Below, piece after piece: positions 18,977 to 28,839 of a stretch of 64,000 nucleotides of DNA. The notes beneath the pieces are model-generated. The model had not been told where the DNA came from. It saw only the letters and a list, made by a program, of their open reading frames with translations, and did not search any database. The stretch covers positions 434,001 to 498,000 of the forward strand of contig JACOUT010000003.1 of the NCBI GenBank assembly GCA_016177705.1, given 5' to 3'. Each line of letters opens with the position of its first letter. Within the stretch, counting starts at the first letter, position 1. This DNA is from Deltaproteobacteria bacterium. Lineage in GTDB: Bacteria; Myxococcota; UBA727; VGSZ01. Made by a program: the position numbers and the translations under genes.

Positions 18977-19654
18977 CTACTCTCCCCGCCGCCTCCTGCT
19001 CACAGATCCGATGCCATCGAGCTCTGCAGGGGCGATTAGGCCCTGTGCTTGAGCAAAGACGATGCCGTCCTCGCGGAAGATGTGCAGGCGCAGCAGCTCG
19101 ATGAGCTTGCCCAGCTCGCCGAGCGCCGCATTGACCACGAGCTGCGCCGATTTCTCGTCGGGCAACACCGACGCCAGGCGCACGAAGTTGAGCACGACGG
19201 AGGCGAGCTGCACCGCCTTCAGGTGCTCGTCCTTCATCACGTCGATCGCCGTGGTGATCACCCTGCCCTTGCTGTGCTCGCCGGCGGCGATGAGCCGCTC
19301 GTGCACCAGCGGGAACAGCCGCGCTTCCTCCTCGCGGCTATGCGGGATGAACTCGCGGTCGAAGGTCTCGAGGAAGCGCATCACCGCCACGTCGGCGGCG
19401 TCGGTGAAGCCGGTCTCGCCCACCTTGGCGAGCTTCTCCTCGACGAGCGCCATCGCCTCCATCAGGCGCGCGTGGTCGTCGCTGAGCGCGCGCAGGTAGG
19501 GGTGACGCTTGGCGAGATCGGCCGCGTCGCCGCCCGTGTCACCGGGCGGCGCGTAGGCATCGGGCGGGTCCATGGGTGAGAGCCCCTCGGGCTGATCACA
19601 CCCACGTTCCTCTTGCCGACGGACCGGATCACCGATTTGGACGAGATCGCTCAC
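18977..19654 (-). CDS. hemerythrin HHE domain protein
   Basis: A 225-residue soluble protein with a four-helix hemerythrin bundle in residues about 55-210. Iron ligands fit DDHARLMEAM, IPHSREEEARLFPLVHERL, VMKDEHLKAV and LLRLHIFREDGIVF, the usual H...HxxxE...H...HxxxD-type pattern. The N-terminal 50 residues are proline-rich and not conserved-looking; GTG 19654 is the first start, and ATG 19573 is an alternative. Located between narI and the narK pair, it probably binds oxygen or scavenges nitric oxide made during nitrate respiration. That role is inferred from context. Confidence 0.85.
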   Translation of the reverse strand: MSDLVQIGDPVRRQEERGCDQPEGLSPMDPPDAYAPPGDTGGDAADLAKRHPYLRALSDDHARLMEAMALVEEKLAKVGETGFTDAADVAVMRFLETFDREFIPHSREEEARLFPLVHERLIAAGEHSKGRVITTAIDVMKDEHLKAVQLASVVLNFVRLASVLPDEKSAQLVVNAALGELGKLIELLRLHIFREDGIVFAQAQGLIAPAELDGIGSVSRRRRGE

Positions 19655-19673
19655 GTCGGCAGCACTCGCTTCC

Positions 19674-20402
19674 TCAGTTGTTCTTCGGGCGCATCGCGCT
19701 CCACGGCGTGCGCGGGTCGCGGATGGCCTTCCTGTCCCAGTTCCACATCACGCGCTGATAGGGCCGCGTGATGTAGTGCAACGGCGCCACCAGGAAGTGC
19801 ACCAGGCGGGTGTAGGGGAAGATGCCGATGATCAACCAGGCGCCGACGATGTGGACCTGGATGGGCCACGGCATGGCGCTCACGGCGCTGATGTTCGGAT
19901 CGGCCTTGAACAGCGACCACAGGTAGGGGGCCAAGTCGGCAGCGAACCACGACGAGCCCCAGCGGTAGCCGATGGCGACCCACAGGCCGAACACCACCTG
20001 CACGAGCAGCAACAGCTCGAGGAAGATGTCCATCTTGCTCGTCACCATCTTGACGCGCACGTTGGTCAAGCGGCGCACGAACAACGCCGTCAGGCCGACG
20101 AGCGTGCTCAGGCCGAACGTGAACGCAGTGACCTCGAGCGCGATCAGGCGCGCCGGGTTGGCGTTCCACATGATGGTCGGGCCCGGCAGCAAGAACGCCG
20201 ACAGGTGACCGAAGAACAATACGAGGATGCCGAAGTGGAAGGGCACGCTGCCCCAGAACAGCGCCCTGCCCTCGAGGAACTGCGAGGACAAGGTCGACAC
20301 CTTGAAGCCCTTGTTGCGGTAGCGCTGGATCGTTCCGGTGAGGAAGATCAGCATGGCCGCGTAGGGCAGGCCCACGAACAGGAAGACGTTCGACAATTCC
20401 AT
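19674..20402 (-). CDS. narI: respiratory nitrate reductase gamma subunit NarI
   Basis: A 242-residue cytochrome b subunit with five membrane helices. It anchors NarGH to the membrane and takes electrons from quinol. The start is ATG 20402, six bases after GAGAGG. The four haem-ligand histidines are visible: H56 and H66 (FHFGILVLFFGHLSAF) and H184 and H202 (QVHIVGAWLIIGIFPYTRLVHF), almost the same spacing as E. coli NarI. The first helix starts MELSNVFLFVGLPYAAM. It sits between narJ and the hemerythrin gene in a single operon. Confidence 0.95.
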   Translation of the reverse strand: MELSNVFLFVGLPYAAMLIFLTGTIQRYRNKGFKVSTLSSQFLEGRALFWGSVPFHFGILVLFFGHLSAFLLPGPTIMWNANPARLIALEVTAFTFGLSTLVGLTALFVRRLTNVRVKMVTSKMDIFLELLLLVQVVFGLWVAIGYRWGSSWFAADLAPYLWSLFKADPNISAVSAMPWPIQVHIVGAWLIIGIFPYTRLVHFLVAPLHYITRPYQRVMWNWDRKAIRDPRTPWSAMRPKNN

Positions 20403-20439
20403 CACGTACCTCTCACTTCGCGACGAATCACGTGGCGCT

Positions 20440-21141
20440 TCAGCACTTGGCGTCTCCACCCGGACACATGGCGGGGGAGTCGCTCTCGATGCTCATCTCG
20501 GCGCCGACGGCGGCGACGAAGGTCGACTCCTGGTCGACCGGCAGACCGACCTTCAGGCCGAAGTCGGCCTTGAGCACGGTGAACAAGGCACCGAGCGCGT
20601 GGCGGTACACGACGCGCGCCTCGCCCTCCAAGGTCTCGATGACGGTCTTGTGGTGCTTCTTGTAGATCTCTTCCTTCTTGGCGAGCCGCGCGGGCTCGAA
20701 CTCGCGGATCATCTCCTGCACCGCGCGCCCGAGCAGCACATGCACGAATTCGTCGCGAATGGCGGGGTCGACCATGCGCGGCAGCAGACGCAGCACGTTG
20801 GTCAGGTTGTCCGCCAGCTCCGCGCCGCAGTCGTTCTTCGCCATCGTGTGCTCGCGGCTCAGGTTGGCGAGCAGCGCGCCGCGCTTGTAGTCCTCGCCGA
20901 ACAGCGTGTAGCCGACGTCGAGCGAGGTGATCGGTTGCACGTCGAAGGTGCGGGTGAACAGCTCCTCGAGCTTGAGCGGGTCGCCCTTGGGCAAGTGCCG
21001 CTCGAGCTCGCGCAACTGCTCCGCCGCCTTCGGGTGCTCGTGCTCGACGGCGTCGATGGCCCGCGTCAGGTCCGTCAGGTACGACGGACCCGGGTGGGCG
21101 AAGACGGCCGCGAGCGCGTCGTAGGTGGTGGTACGCAACAT
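20440..21141 (-). CDS. narJ: nitrate reductase assembly chaperone NarJ
   Basis: A 233-residue TorD/NarJ-type chaperone needed for molybdenum-cofactor insertion into NarG and its membrane attachment. It is all-helical, beginning MLRTTTYDALAAVFAHPGPSY, with the family run LEELFTRTFDVQPITSLDVG followed by YTLFGEDYKRGALLANL. The ATG at 21141 overlaps the narH stop by one base (TGATG), and a GTG one codon earlier is equally possible. The C-terminal tail (SPAMCPGGDAKC) is Cys-containing and not typical. Confidence 0.92.
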   Translation of the reverse strand: MLRTTTYDALAAVFAHPGPSYLTDLTRAIDAVEHEHPKAAEQLRELERHLPKGDPLKLEELFTRTFDVQPITSLDVGYTLFGEDYKRGALLANLSREHTMAKNDCGAELADNLTNVLRLLPRMVDPAIRDEFVHVLLGRAVQEMIREFEPARLAKKEEIYKKHHKTVIETLEGEARVVYRHALGALFTVLKADFGLKVGLPVDQESTFVAAVGAEMSIESDSPAMCPGGDAKC

Positions 21142-22691
21142 CACATGCCTCGCTCTGGCTTCTCACGGAAGCCGAAGCCGGTGGAGCCCTTCACGTCGCC
21201 GGTGAACTCGAGCATCTCCATCGCCTGCTCGCGGTGCGCGGGCGGGATGACGAAGCGATCGTTGAACTTGGCGAGCGCGGTCAAATAGAAGATGGCCTCG
21301 GCCGACTCCTGGGTCAGGCCGGTCTCCTTCAAGGCCTTGGTCATCTTGGCCTCGGGGATGTCGCCGACCGTCTTCCAGCGGCGGTAGATGCGCACCGCCA
21401 TCAGCTTCTTCAGGCGCATCGAGATCTCGCCCGTCTCACCCGCCGAGAACAAGCTCGCCAGGTACTTGAGCGGGAAGCGCGCCTGCTCGACCGTGCCCCA
21501 CAGCTCCTCGGTGGAGGTGTCGTAGAGCCAGTTGTCCTGCCAGGTCTTGGCGATGGGGTTGAGCTTGTCCTTCTGCGCGCCGTCGGTCTGGGTGACCGAC
21601 GCCATCACGGGGAGGAGCGGGGGCACGTACCAGAGCATCGGCAGCGTGCGGAACTCGGGGTGCAGCGGCAGCGCCATGCCCCACTGCTTGATGAACTTGT
21701 AGCTCGGCGAGTTCTGCGCGGCCTTGATGGTCGAGTCGGCGATGCCGTTGGCCTTGGCCGCGGCGATCACCTTGTCGTCGAACGGGTCCATCAGCAGGTC
21801 GAGCTGCTTCGCCACCAGATCCTTCGGCTCGGCCGACGCCGCCGCCTCGATCTTGTCGGCGTCGTACAGGATGACGCCGATGTAGCGGATGCGACCGACG
21901 CACGAGTGCATGCACGCCGGCGCGTAGCCCGCCTCCATGCGCGGGAAGCACAGGATGCACTTCTCGGACTTACCGGTGTGCCAGTTGTAGTAGCTCTTCT
22001 TGTAGGGACACGCGGTGACGCACATGCGCCACGCGCGGCACACCTTCTGGTTGATGAGGACGACGCCGTCCTCACCGCGCTTGTAGATGGCGCCCGACGG
22101 GCACGACGCGACACAGCCCGGGTTGAGGCAGTGGTTGCAGATGCGCGGCAGGTAGAAGAACGCCATGCGCTCGAGCTGGAACATCGCCGAGCGCTCGGCG
22201 GGCGTGAGCGCCGCCAGGTTCGGGTCGTTGCGCGCGTAGTCCGGCGTGCCCGACAGGTCGTCGTCCCAGTTCGGACCCATCTTCACGTCCATCGGCTCAC
22301 CGGTGATGAGCGAGACGGGACGCGCCGTCGGCTGGTCGTTGCCCGGGGGGGCCTCGATCAGGTTCAGGTAGTTGTAGGTGAAGGGCTCGTAGTAGTCCTC
22401 CACCGTCGGCATCGACGGGTTGTGGAAGATGTTGAGCAAGCCCTTCTTCTTGCCGGCGCCCTTGAGCTGGATGCGACCGCTCGCGTCCTTGACCCATCCG
22501 CCGTTGTAGATGCTCTGGTCTTCCCACTTGCCGGGATAGCCGGTGCCCGGCTTGGTCTCGACGTTGTTCCACCACTGGTACTCGGCACCTTTACGGTCGG
22601 TCCAGATGTTCTTGCACGCGATGGAACACGTGTGGCAGCCGATGCACTTGTCGAGGTGAAAGACCACCGAGGTTTGCGCTCTGATATCCAT
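21141..22691 (-). CDS. narH: respiratory nitrate reductase beta subunit NarH
   Basis: A 516-residue iron-sulfur subunit passing electrons from NarI haems to NarG. Four ferredoxin-like cysteine groups are present: C16-C19-C22-C26 (CIGCHTCSIACKN), CNHCLNPGCVASCPSGAI, CRAWRMCVTACPYKKSYYNW and CILCFPRMEAGYAPAC. The Trp in CRAW replaces a Cys, which marks the [3Fe-4S] cluster as in E. coli NarH. There is no signal peptide, so the catalytic side is cytoplasmic. Length and order match the family. Confidence 0.96.
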   Translation of the reverse strand: MDIRAQTSVVFHLDKCIGCHTCSIACKNIWTDRKGAEYQWWNNVETKPGTGYPGKWEDQSIYNGGWVKDASGRIQLKGAGKKKGLLNIFHNPSMPTVEDYYEPFTYNYLNLIEAPPGNDQPTARPVSLITGEPMDVKMGPNWDDDLSGTPDYARNDPNLAALTPAERSAMFQLERMAFFYLPRICNHCLNPGCVASCPSGAIYKRGEDGVVLINQKVCRAWRMCVTACPYKKSYYNWHTGKSEKCILCFPRMEAGYAPACMHSCVGRIRYIGVILYDADKIEAAASAEPKDLVAKQLDLLMDPFDDKVIAAAKANGIADSTIKAAQNSPSYKFIKQWGMALPLHPEFRTLPMLWYVPPLLPVMASVTQTDGAQKDKLNPIAKTWQDNWLYDTSTEELWGTVEQARFPLKYLASLFSAGETGEISMRLKKLMAVRIYRRWKTVGDIPEAKMTKALKETGLTQESAEAIFYLTALAKFNDRFVIPPAHREQAMEMLEFTGDVKGSTGFGFREKPERGM

Positions 22692-22703
22692 CTTTCACCT
22701 TCC

Positions 22704-25700
22704 TCAGAAGACCACTTTGGTCATCTTCTTGACGACGACGTGCGTGTCCCGCTGCGGCGCAATGGGACCCCAATAGTTGAAGTGGTAGCTGAACTGGCCG
22801 TAGCCGCCGCTCAGGTAGTTGGGCTTCAAGTGAATGCGCGTGAAGCTGTTGTGGCCGCCGGCGCGCCGATTGCCGCGCACCTGCGACTTCGGGATGCCGA
22901 CGGTGCGCTCGGGCACGTGGTAGACGATGCAGACACCGCGCGGGATGCGCGAGCTGACCGAGGCGCGCGTGCAGTAGACGCCGTGGTCGTTGTAGACCTC
23001 GACCCAGTCGTTGTCCTGGATGCCGAGGGCCGCCGCGTCCACCTCGCTCATCCAGCACGGCTCGCAGCCGCGCGACAGGGTGAGCATGCGGTGGTTCTCC
23101 ATGTACGTCGAGTGGATGTGCCACTTGCCGTGCGGCGTCAGGCAGTTGAGCGCCAGCGCCTGACCACCCTTCAAGGTCTCCTTCAAGTCGCCGTAGGCCT
23201 CGGGTTTGGGCGAAGGCTTGTAGGTCGGCAGGTACTCGCCATAGGCCAGGTACATGTCGTGGTCGAGGTAGAAGTGCTGGCGGCCCGTCAGCGTGCGCCA
23301 CGGGATCATCTTGTCGTAGTTGTACGTGTAGGGCGCGTAGGCGCGGCCGTTGTTCATCAGGCCGGACCACAGCGGCGAGGTGTTGTAGCGCCGCGGTTGC
23401 GCTTGCAGCTCCTCGTAGGTGATGCGCACGTCCTCGCTGCCGGCACCGAGGTCGACGAGCGGCAGGCCGCTCTTCTTCTCCATGTTGCGGTACGCCTTCA
23501 TGTTGAGCGCACCGTTCGTCAGGGTGGACATGTGCAGCAGCACGTTGGCCGCCTGGTTGTCCTCCTTGAGCGACGGGTAGACCTTGCCGTTGAAGGTCTC
23601 GACCGGGAAGTGGTTGGAGGCGATGAGCTGGTCGTACTCCTCCTCGCACATGTAGTGGTTGCCGTGGGCGCCGAGGCCGTTCTTGCGAACGCCTTCACCG
23701 AAGGTGATGTATTTCTCGTAGAGCTTCGTGTAGTCGCGCTCGACGACGCCGAGCTTGTGCATCGACTTGCCTGGCACCGGCTCACACTCGCCGCGATACC
23801 AGTCCTTGATGGTCGGCTGGGTGATCTCGTCGGCCGTGTCATGCGACAGCGGCGTCGCCACGATGTCCTTCTGCACGCCCGGCAAGTGCACCTTGGCAGC
23901 GTCCGACGTCGCCTTGGCGATGGCCTTGAAGATCTCCCAATCGGACTTCGACTCCCACACTGGGGCGACGGCCGCCGACAGCGGGTGGATGAAGGAGTGC
24001 AGGTCGGTCGAGTTGAGATCGGCCTTCTCGTACCAGGAGGCCGCCGGCAGCACGATGTCCGAGTAGAGCGCCGAGCTGTCCATGCGGAAGTTCAGGTCGA
24101 CGATCAGGTCCATTTTGCCGGTGGGCGCGACGTCGTGCCACTTCACTTCCTTCGGATGCTCGTCGCTGTCCTTGCCGATGGCGTTCGAGTGCGTGCCCAG
24201 GTAGTGCTTGAGGGCGTACTCGTGGCCCTTCATCGAGCCCATGATCGCGTTGCCGCGCCAGATGTACCAAACGCGCGGGAAGTTCTTCTCGCTGTCGGGG
24301 TCGCCCACCGAGTAGCCGAGCTGCTTGCTCTTCAGCTTGTCGACGACGTTTTTGACGATGTCGGCGTCGGTCTTGGCGCCGGCCTTCTCCGCTTCCTTGC
24401 ACAGCTCGATCGGGCTCTGCTCGAACTGCGGGTAGAAGGGCATCCAGCCGTTTCGCACCGACTGGAAGATGGTGTCCGCCGTGTGCTGCGCGGTCATGTC
24501 GTTCTTCGGCACGGCGTTGTAGCGCGAGAACTGACCGTCGTAGCGGTATTGGCAGGTGTTGATGTAGTGCCAGAGCGGCGCCTGCTGCAGGCGGCTCGGG
24601 CCCTGCCAATCCTTGGCGAAGGTGATGGCCGACCACGAGTCGACGGGCGCCAGCTTCTCCTGGCCGACGTAGTGGTTGAGGCCACCGCCGTTCCTGCCGA
24701 CGCAGCCGCACAGCATCAGCGCCATGGCGCCGGCGCGGTACATCAGGTTGGCGTGGTACCAATGGTTGATACCGGCGCCGACGATGATCATGCACTTGCC
24801 CTGCGTCGCCTCGGCGGTGTTGGCCCACTCGCGCGCGAACTGCAGGACCGTCTTGCTGTCGATGCCGGTGAAGATCTCCTGCCACGCCGGCGTGTAGGCC
24901 TGGTTCTTGTCGGTGTAGTCCTTCGGGTACTCGCCCGGCAGGCCGCGGCCGACGCCGTACTGACCCATGATCAGGTCGTAGACGGTGGTGACGGGCACCT
25001 TGCCGTTGCTGGTCTCGAGCATGCGCACCGGCACGTTGCGCAGCACGGTCTTGTCGAGGCCGAACTCGGTGAACTCGGTCGCGAGCGTGTCATCGCGGTT
25101 GCCGAGCAGGGTCAGCATCGGGTCGTACGGCTTGTTGTCGACCGCGTTCTCGTGGAGCATGTTCCAGTTGCCCTGGGTCTTGTCCCAGCGGTGACCGACG
25201 CTCCCCTTGGGGATGACCAGCTCGTTGCTCTTCTGGTCGACGTTCAGGAACTTCCAGTCGCCGTTGTCGAGATCCTTCCACTTGGCGATCTCGTTGGCGC
25301 GCACCAGGCGACCGGGCTTGTAGTGATCGCCCGCCTTGTCGAGGTGCACCAGGTACGGGCTGTCCGTGTACTTCTTGCAGTAGTCGAGGAAGTACGGCGT
25401 CGCCTTGTCGTGGTGGAACTCCTTGAGCACGACGTGCGACACCGCCATCCAGAAGGCGCCGTCGCTGCCGGCGTGCAGCGGCACCCACTGATCGGCGTAC
25501 TTGCAGACCTGGCTGAAGTCCGGTGAGAACACCACCGCCTTGGTGCCGTTGTGGCGCGCCTCGGCGAAGAAGTGGCAGTCGGGCGTGCGCGTCATGTTGA
25601 GGCACGCGCCCATGTCGGCGATCAGCTTCGAGTTGTACCAGTCGGCGCTCTCGCAGACGTCGGTCTGCTCGCCCCAGATCTCGGGGAACGCCGTCGGCAA

Positions 25701-26321
25701 ATCGCAGTACCAATCATAGAAGCTCAGATTGACGCCGCCGAAGAGCTGCAGGAAGCGCGCGCCCGCCGCGTAGGAGAGCATCGACATCGCCGGGATGGGC
25801 GAGAAGCCGAACACGCGATCGGGGCCGTACTTCTTGGCGGTGTGGATGTTGGCCGCGCCCATCAGCTCGAGCACGGTGTCCCAGGTGGTGCGACGGAAGC
25901 CGCCCTTGCCGCGCGCCTGCTGGTAGCTCTGGCGCTTCTTGGGATCCTTCTGCAGGTTCTCCCAGGCGACGACGGCGTCACCCTTGGCGGCCGCCTTCTC
26001 CTTCTCGAAGGCGTCGAGCAGCGCACCGCGAATGAGCGGGTACTTGATGCGCAGCGGGCTGTACAAATACCAGGAGTACGAGATGCCACGCTGGCAGCCG
26101 CGGGGCTCGTAGGGCGGCAGCGAGTCCTCGAGCAGCGGGTAGTCGAGCTGCTGCGTCTCCCACACGACGATGCCGTCTTTGACGTGGATCTGCCACGAGC
26201 AGCCGCCCGTGCAATTGACGCCGTGCGTGCTGCGCACGATGCGGTCGTGCTGGAAGCGGTTCCGGTAGAACTCCTCCCACTGACGCGTCTCGGGCGAGAT
26301 GATGTCCTGAATCCAGCTCAT
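22704..26321 (-). CDS. narG: respiratory nitrate reductase alpha subunit NarG
   Basis: A 1205-residue catalytic subunit that reduces nitrate to nitrite with a bis-MGD molybdenum cofactor. The N-terminal FS0 cluster motif with its unusual His ligand is [13 protein letters not shown]. The molybdenum-ligand Asp lies in the family run [20 protein letters not shown], followed by [13 protein letters not shown]. The molybdopterin regions include [20 protein letters not shown] and the C-terminal [15 protein letters not shown]. There is no Tat signal, so this is the cytoplasm-facing type. An 85-base AT-richer spacer separates it from the cytochrome gene upstream. Confidence 0.97.
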   Translation of the reverse strand: MSWIQDIISPETRQWEEFYRNRFQHDRIVRSTHGVNCTGGCSWQIHVKDGIVVWETQQLDYPLLEDSLPPYEPRGCQRGISYSWYLYSPLRIKYPLIRGALLDAFEKEKAAAKGDAVVAWENLQKDPKKRQSYQQARGKGGFRRTTWDTVLELMGAANIHTAKKYGPDRVFGFSPIPAMSMLSYAAGARFLQLFGGVNLSFYDWYCDLPTAFPEIWGEQTDVCESADWYNSKLIADMGACLNMTRTPDCHFFAEARHNGTKAVVFSPDFSQVCKYADQWVPLHAGSDGAFWMAVSHVVLKEFHHDKATPYFLDYCKKYTDSPYLVHLDKAGDHYKPGRLVRANEIAKWKDLDNGDWKFLNVDQKSNELVIPKGSVGHRWDKTQGNWNMLHENAVDNKPYDPMLTLLGNRDDTLATEFTEFGLDKTVLRNVPVRMLETSNGKVPVTTVYDLIMGQYGVGRGLPGEYPKDYTDKNQAYTPAWQEIFTGIDSKTVLQFAREWANTAEATQGKCMIIVGAGINHWYHANLMYRAGAMALMLCGCVGRNGGGLNHYVGQEKLAPVDSWSAITFAKDWQGPSRLQQAPLWHYINTCQYRYDGQFSRYNAVPKNDMTAQHTADTIFQSVRNGWMPFYPQFEQSPIELCKEAEKAGAKTDADIVKNVVDKLKSKQLGYSVGDPDSEKNFPRVWYIWRGNAIMGSMKGHEYALKHYLGTHSNAIGKDSDEHPKEVKWHDVAPTGKMDLIVDLNFRMDSSALYSDIVLPAASWYEKADLNSTDLHSFIHPLSAAVAPVWESKSDWEIFKAIAKATSDAAKVHLPGVQKDIVATPLSHDTADEITQPTIKDWYRGECEPVPGKSMHKLGVVERDYTKLYEKYITFGEGVRKNGLGAHGNHYMCEEEYDQLIASNHFPVETFNGKVYPSLKEDNQAANVLLHMSTLTNGALNMKAYRNMEKKSGLPLVDLGAGSEDVRITYEELQAQPRRYNTSPLWSGLMNNGRAYAPYTYNYDKMIPWRTLTGRQHFYLDHDMYLAYGEYLPTYKPSPKPEAYGDLKETLKGGQALALNCLTPHGKWHIHSTYMENHRMLTLSRGCEPCWMSEVDAAALGIQDNDWVEVYNDHGVYCTRASVSSRIPRGVCIVYHVPERTVGIPKSQVRGNRRAGGHNSFTRIHLKPNYLSGGYGQFSYHFNYWGPIAPQRDTHVVVKKMTKVVF

Positions 26322-26406
26322 GGCACTACCTCTTCAGCTCTCGTTCCTGGCAATCAAAATAACTACGGCACAATCAAATCGAAGTGCATGCTCGGCGACG
26401 GTTGCG

Positions 26407-27285
26407 CTATTGGGCGATGTCGTCGCCACCCTTGACCTGGCGATCGAAGACCTTCGCGTTGACCGGGCCTACCTTGCGCTTGCGCCACACCAGCGAGTAG
26501 AGCGCGAACAGCGGCACCAACCCGCCGGCACCGTACGTCACCAGCTTCATGCCGTAGTCCGCCGGCTTCTGCAGCTCCTGCTTCCTGTCGGCGTCCTGCA
26601 GGAAGCCGACGATCGCTGCAGTCTCGTCGTCGGCGAGCGGGTGCTCGGCATACGCAGCGGCCATGACGGGGAAGGGTGGCGTGCCGAGGATGGCGTTGAT
26701 GCCCGGCGTGCCCAGCCTGGTGAACACCGCGGTCAAGTCCTTGGCGAGCACGCCGCCGCCGATGACGGCGTCGTTCTTGACGTGATGGCACGAGTTGCAC
26801 GCCGGGCCGTTGTTCTTCAGGCGCTCGAGGCCCTGGAACAGGTTCTGACCGCGCGCGATCTCCGCGGGCGAGGCCTCCTTGGGCGGCGGCGGCGGCGTGG
26901 GGGCGACCGCGGCGGCGCCGCTCTTGGTCGCGAGGTAGGCGACGATGTCCTTGATCTCCGCCTCGGTGTACTGCGGGTCGGGCATCACCAGGTTGAACTC
27001 TTTGAAGAGCGCAATCGCGGTGGCGTCGCCCGCATCGATCATCGCCTTGGGCGACTTGATGAACTTGACGAGCCACTCCTCGGTGCGGCGCGTGGTCACG
27101 CCGGCGAGGTCGGGGCCGACCAGCTTGCCGCCGCCGATCGAGTGGCAGGCGGCGCAGATCTTGGCGTAGTTCTCCTCGCCGGTGGCGGCGTTCGCGGTGC
27201 CCGCGAAGGCGCACGCGACGGTCAACGCCGCGAGGGCCGTGAGGCGTCCCAGGAGTCGTGCACGGACAGGGTTCAGGTTGCTCAT
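26407..27285 (-). CDS. membrane-anchored dihaem cytochrome c heading the nar operon
   Basis: A 292-residue exported protein. ATG 27285 follows a GGAGG site and gives a signal peptide (LLGRLTALAALTVACAFAGTANA). Two haem motifs are seen, CAACH and CNSCH, each in a cytochrome c domain with its distal Met region (NLVMPDPQYTEAEIK; FPVMAAAYAEHPLADDE). A proline-rich linker (PTPPPPPKE) joins the domains, and a C-terminal helix (GAGGLVPLFALYSLVWRKRK) anchors it. A cytochrome c gene also heads the nar operon in Thermus, where it takes part in electron transfer and assembly. A similar role is inferred. Confidence 0.85.
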   Translation of the reverse strand: MSNLNPVRARLLGRLTALAALTVACAFAGTANAATGEENYAKICAACHSIGGGKLVGPDLAGVTTRRTEEWLVKFIKSPKAMIDAGDATAIALFKEFNLVMPDPQYTEAEIKDIVAYLATKSGAAAVAPTPPPPPKEASPAEIARGQNLFQGLERLKNNGPACNSCHHVKNDAVIGGGVLAKDLTAVFTRLGTPGINAILGTPPFPVMAAAYAEHPLADDETAAIVGFLQDADRKQELQKPADYGMKLVTYGAGGLVPLFALYSLVWRKRKVGPVNAKVFDRQVKGGDDIAQ

Positions 27286-27527
27286 ACCCACCAGACCTCC
27301 GTCGCCGCCGATCGACGCCCGTGGTGGGCGCGATGGAGCGCTGGCTTGACTGGTTGTGGGTAACACCGGCGACTTACACGTCGCTTACAGCGCGAGCGGG
27401 CCCGCTGCGGCGTTTTGCCGGCGTCACCGGCGACGGCAGACGGTGGCGTTCGGACGCGACGGCGGCGCAACTCGGGGTGCGGCCGAACGCCGCGCTGATC
27501 TGAGTCTGTGGCAACACGCCGCAGCGC
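27286..27527. other. nar operon upstream region
   Basis: This 242-base gap must hold the promoter for the cytochrome-narGHJI operon and the end of the upstream transcript. I can support only the GGAGG ribosome site near the cytochrome start. I find no good FNR-type (TTGAT-N4-ATCAA) inverted repeat, which fits control by the nearby non-FNR regulator. Confidence 0.4.
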
Positions 27528-27899
27528 TCAGCCTGGCGGGCTTGGCGCCTCTTTCGCCCCCGCGCCCGGGCGGCTCATGGTCACGAGGTAGCGCAACATC
27601 GGCTCGCGCTCCGCCGGTAGCAGGTGCGCGCGCTTGGCCATCTCGTCGACGTGCTGCTGCCAGGCGCTCGTCGGGAAGCGCTCGGGCAGGCGCAGCGCGT
27701 GGCAGCCGGCGCAGCGCTTGACGTAGAGCGCGCGCCCGCGCTGGAGCTCCGCCTGCGTCACCTCGGGCCACTGCTCGGCGGCCCACGCGGCGTCGATTGC
27801 GGTTGGCTGCGCGAGCGAGGCACAGCCGACCACCACGACGGTCGCCACCGCGGCGAGCGCCCAGCGAACGGAGGTAGGGATCGGCGAGGTCGGTCTCAT
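27528..27899 (-). CDS. small monohaem cytochrome c lipoprotein
   Basis: A 123-residue exported protein. The signal peptide ends in a lipobox (VVVVGC), so it should be lipid-anchored. One haem motif, CAGCH, appears in LYVKRCAGCHALRLPERF, with Met candidates in MAKRAHLLPAEREPML. It follows the outer-membrane protein gene by 22 bases and probably shares its Fur-controlled transcript. The redox partner is unknown; supplying electrons to periplasmic steps of nitrogen or iron metabolism is possible. Confidence 0.8.
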   Translation of the reverse strand: MRPTSPIPTSVRWALAAVATVVVVGCASLAQPTAIDAAWAAEQWPEVTQAELQRGRALYVKRCAGCHALRLPERFPTSAWQQHVDEMAKRAHLLPAEREPMLRYLVTMSRPGAGAKEAPSPPG

Positions 27900-27921
27900 G
27901 CGTCGGTGCTCCGTCGCGCGT

Positions 27922-28740
27922 TCACAGGTCGAAGCCGAGCAGCACGCGCGCGTTGATGCGCTCGTGATGGGCGAGGTCTTGGAGTTGCGGCGAGCCGAGG
28001 CGGCCGAGATCGACGACCTGCGGGAGCGCGCTGAAGGCGATCCACCAGCGTTCGGCGGCGTAGCTCAGCGTCGGACCGGCGTAGACGACGGAGTGCTCGA
28101 AGCCCGCGCCGCCCCATTCGGTGTGGTTCCGCAGCTCGAGCCCGAGCCCGAACGCCGGCGTCACCAGGTAGGCGAGGCCGCCGTCGACCTCGAGCACCAG
28201 CTCCTGCGCGACCTCGTCGGGCGTCTCCAGCTCCCACTCGATCTCGCCGACGACGTTGGCGGCCGCGATCAGGTCGCCGAAGCGCTTGTCGACGATCACC
28301 TTGGCCTCGAGCTCGGCCTCGGACGGCGCCGCGGTCCACTCGCCGTAGAGCGCGAGCCCGACCGGGTCGGCGACGGGATCGAGCAGCTTCCACTTCCACT
28401 CGTTCGACACGCCGCCGAACTCGACCTCCTTCTTGAGCAAGCCCCCGGCGGCTTCCGTGACGGCCTTGCCGTTCAGGTACCAAGCCATCTGCAGGTTCTC
28501 GAGCACGCCGATCTCGATCTCGATGCGCTCGTCGAAGCGCAGGTACAGGCCCTCGCGGCCGCCGCGGAAGGTGGTCCAGGGCTCGACCTCGACGCTGCCG
28601 GGGTTCAGCACCAGCGACTCGTAGGTGTAGGTGAAGCGTCGCTCGCTGGCGGCGGCGGGCGCTGCGGCGGCGGCGACGAGAGCGACGGTGATCAGCGGAG
28701 CGGCGGCGTGGCCATGGAGTCGACGAGCAGCGTGGGACAT
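27922..28740 (-). CDS. predicted outer-membrane beta-barrel protein, iron-regulated
   Basis: A 272-residue secreted protein of no function I recognise. The signal peptide (LITVALVAAAAAPAAASE) is followed by RRFTYTYESLVLNPGSVEVE, and the rest is alternating amphipathic beta-strands with many aromatic girdle residues, ending LLGFDL, all typical of small barrels or DUF-type outer-membrane proteins. The start at 28740 has a GAGG site, and a near-consensus Fur box lies 20-40 bases upstream, so expression should rise in low iron. It is followed by the haem lipoprotein gene. Confidence 0.7.
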   Translation of the reverse strand: MSHAARRLHGHAAAPLITVALVAAAAAPAAASERRFTYTYESLVLNPGSVEVEPWTTFRGGREGLYLRFDERIEIEIGVLENLQMAWYLNGKAVTEAAGGLLKKEVEFGGVSNEWKWKLLDPVADPVGLALYGEWTAAPSEAELEAKVIVDKRFGDLIAAANVVGEIEWELETPDEVAQELVLEVDGGLAYLVTPAFGLGLELRNHTEWGGAGFEHSVVYAGPTLSYAAERWWIAFSALPQVVDLGRLGSPQLQDLAHHERINARVLLGFDL

Positions 28741-28759
28741 GCGGTCCTCAGGTTGTGAA

Positions 28760-28778
28760 GATGATAATCGTTCTCATA
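28760..28778 (-). promoter_or_regulatory. Fur box
   Basis: The 15-base core at 28762-28776 reads TGATAAT-C-GTTCTCA against the Fur consensus TGATAAT-N-ATTATCA: one arm is perfect and the other keeps five of seven bases. It is an island of A/T in GC-rich DNA, 20 bases before the ATG of the outer-membrane protein gene, where Fur-Fe would block RNA polymerase. Confidence 0.8.
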
Positions 28779-28839
28779 GTCTTTTAGCGCGAGTCGCGAC
28801 GGACGTCAACCAAAAGATCTCACGGCCGGTACCGGGTGG

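Noticed and set aside
21234..25526. Very long plus-strand open frame (1430 codons) opposite narG/narH
   Set aside because: It is His/Val/Arg/Leu-rich low-complexity translation of the complement of well-supported nar genes, an effect of high GC. The same applies to the long frames opposite 6648-8984, 13420-16107 and 17118-18941.
26340..26400. AT-rich repeats between the cytochrome gene and narG as an FNR site
   Set aside because: CAATCAAA occurs twice but as a direct repeat, without the TTGAT-N4-ATCAA symmetry.
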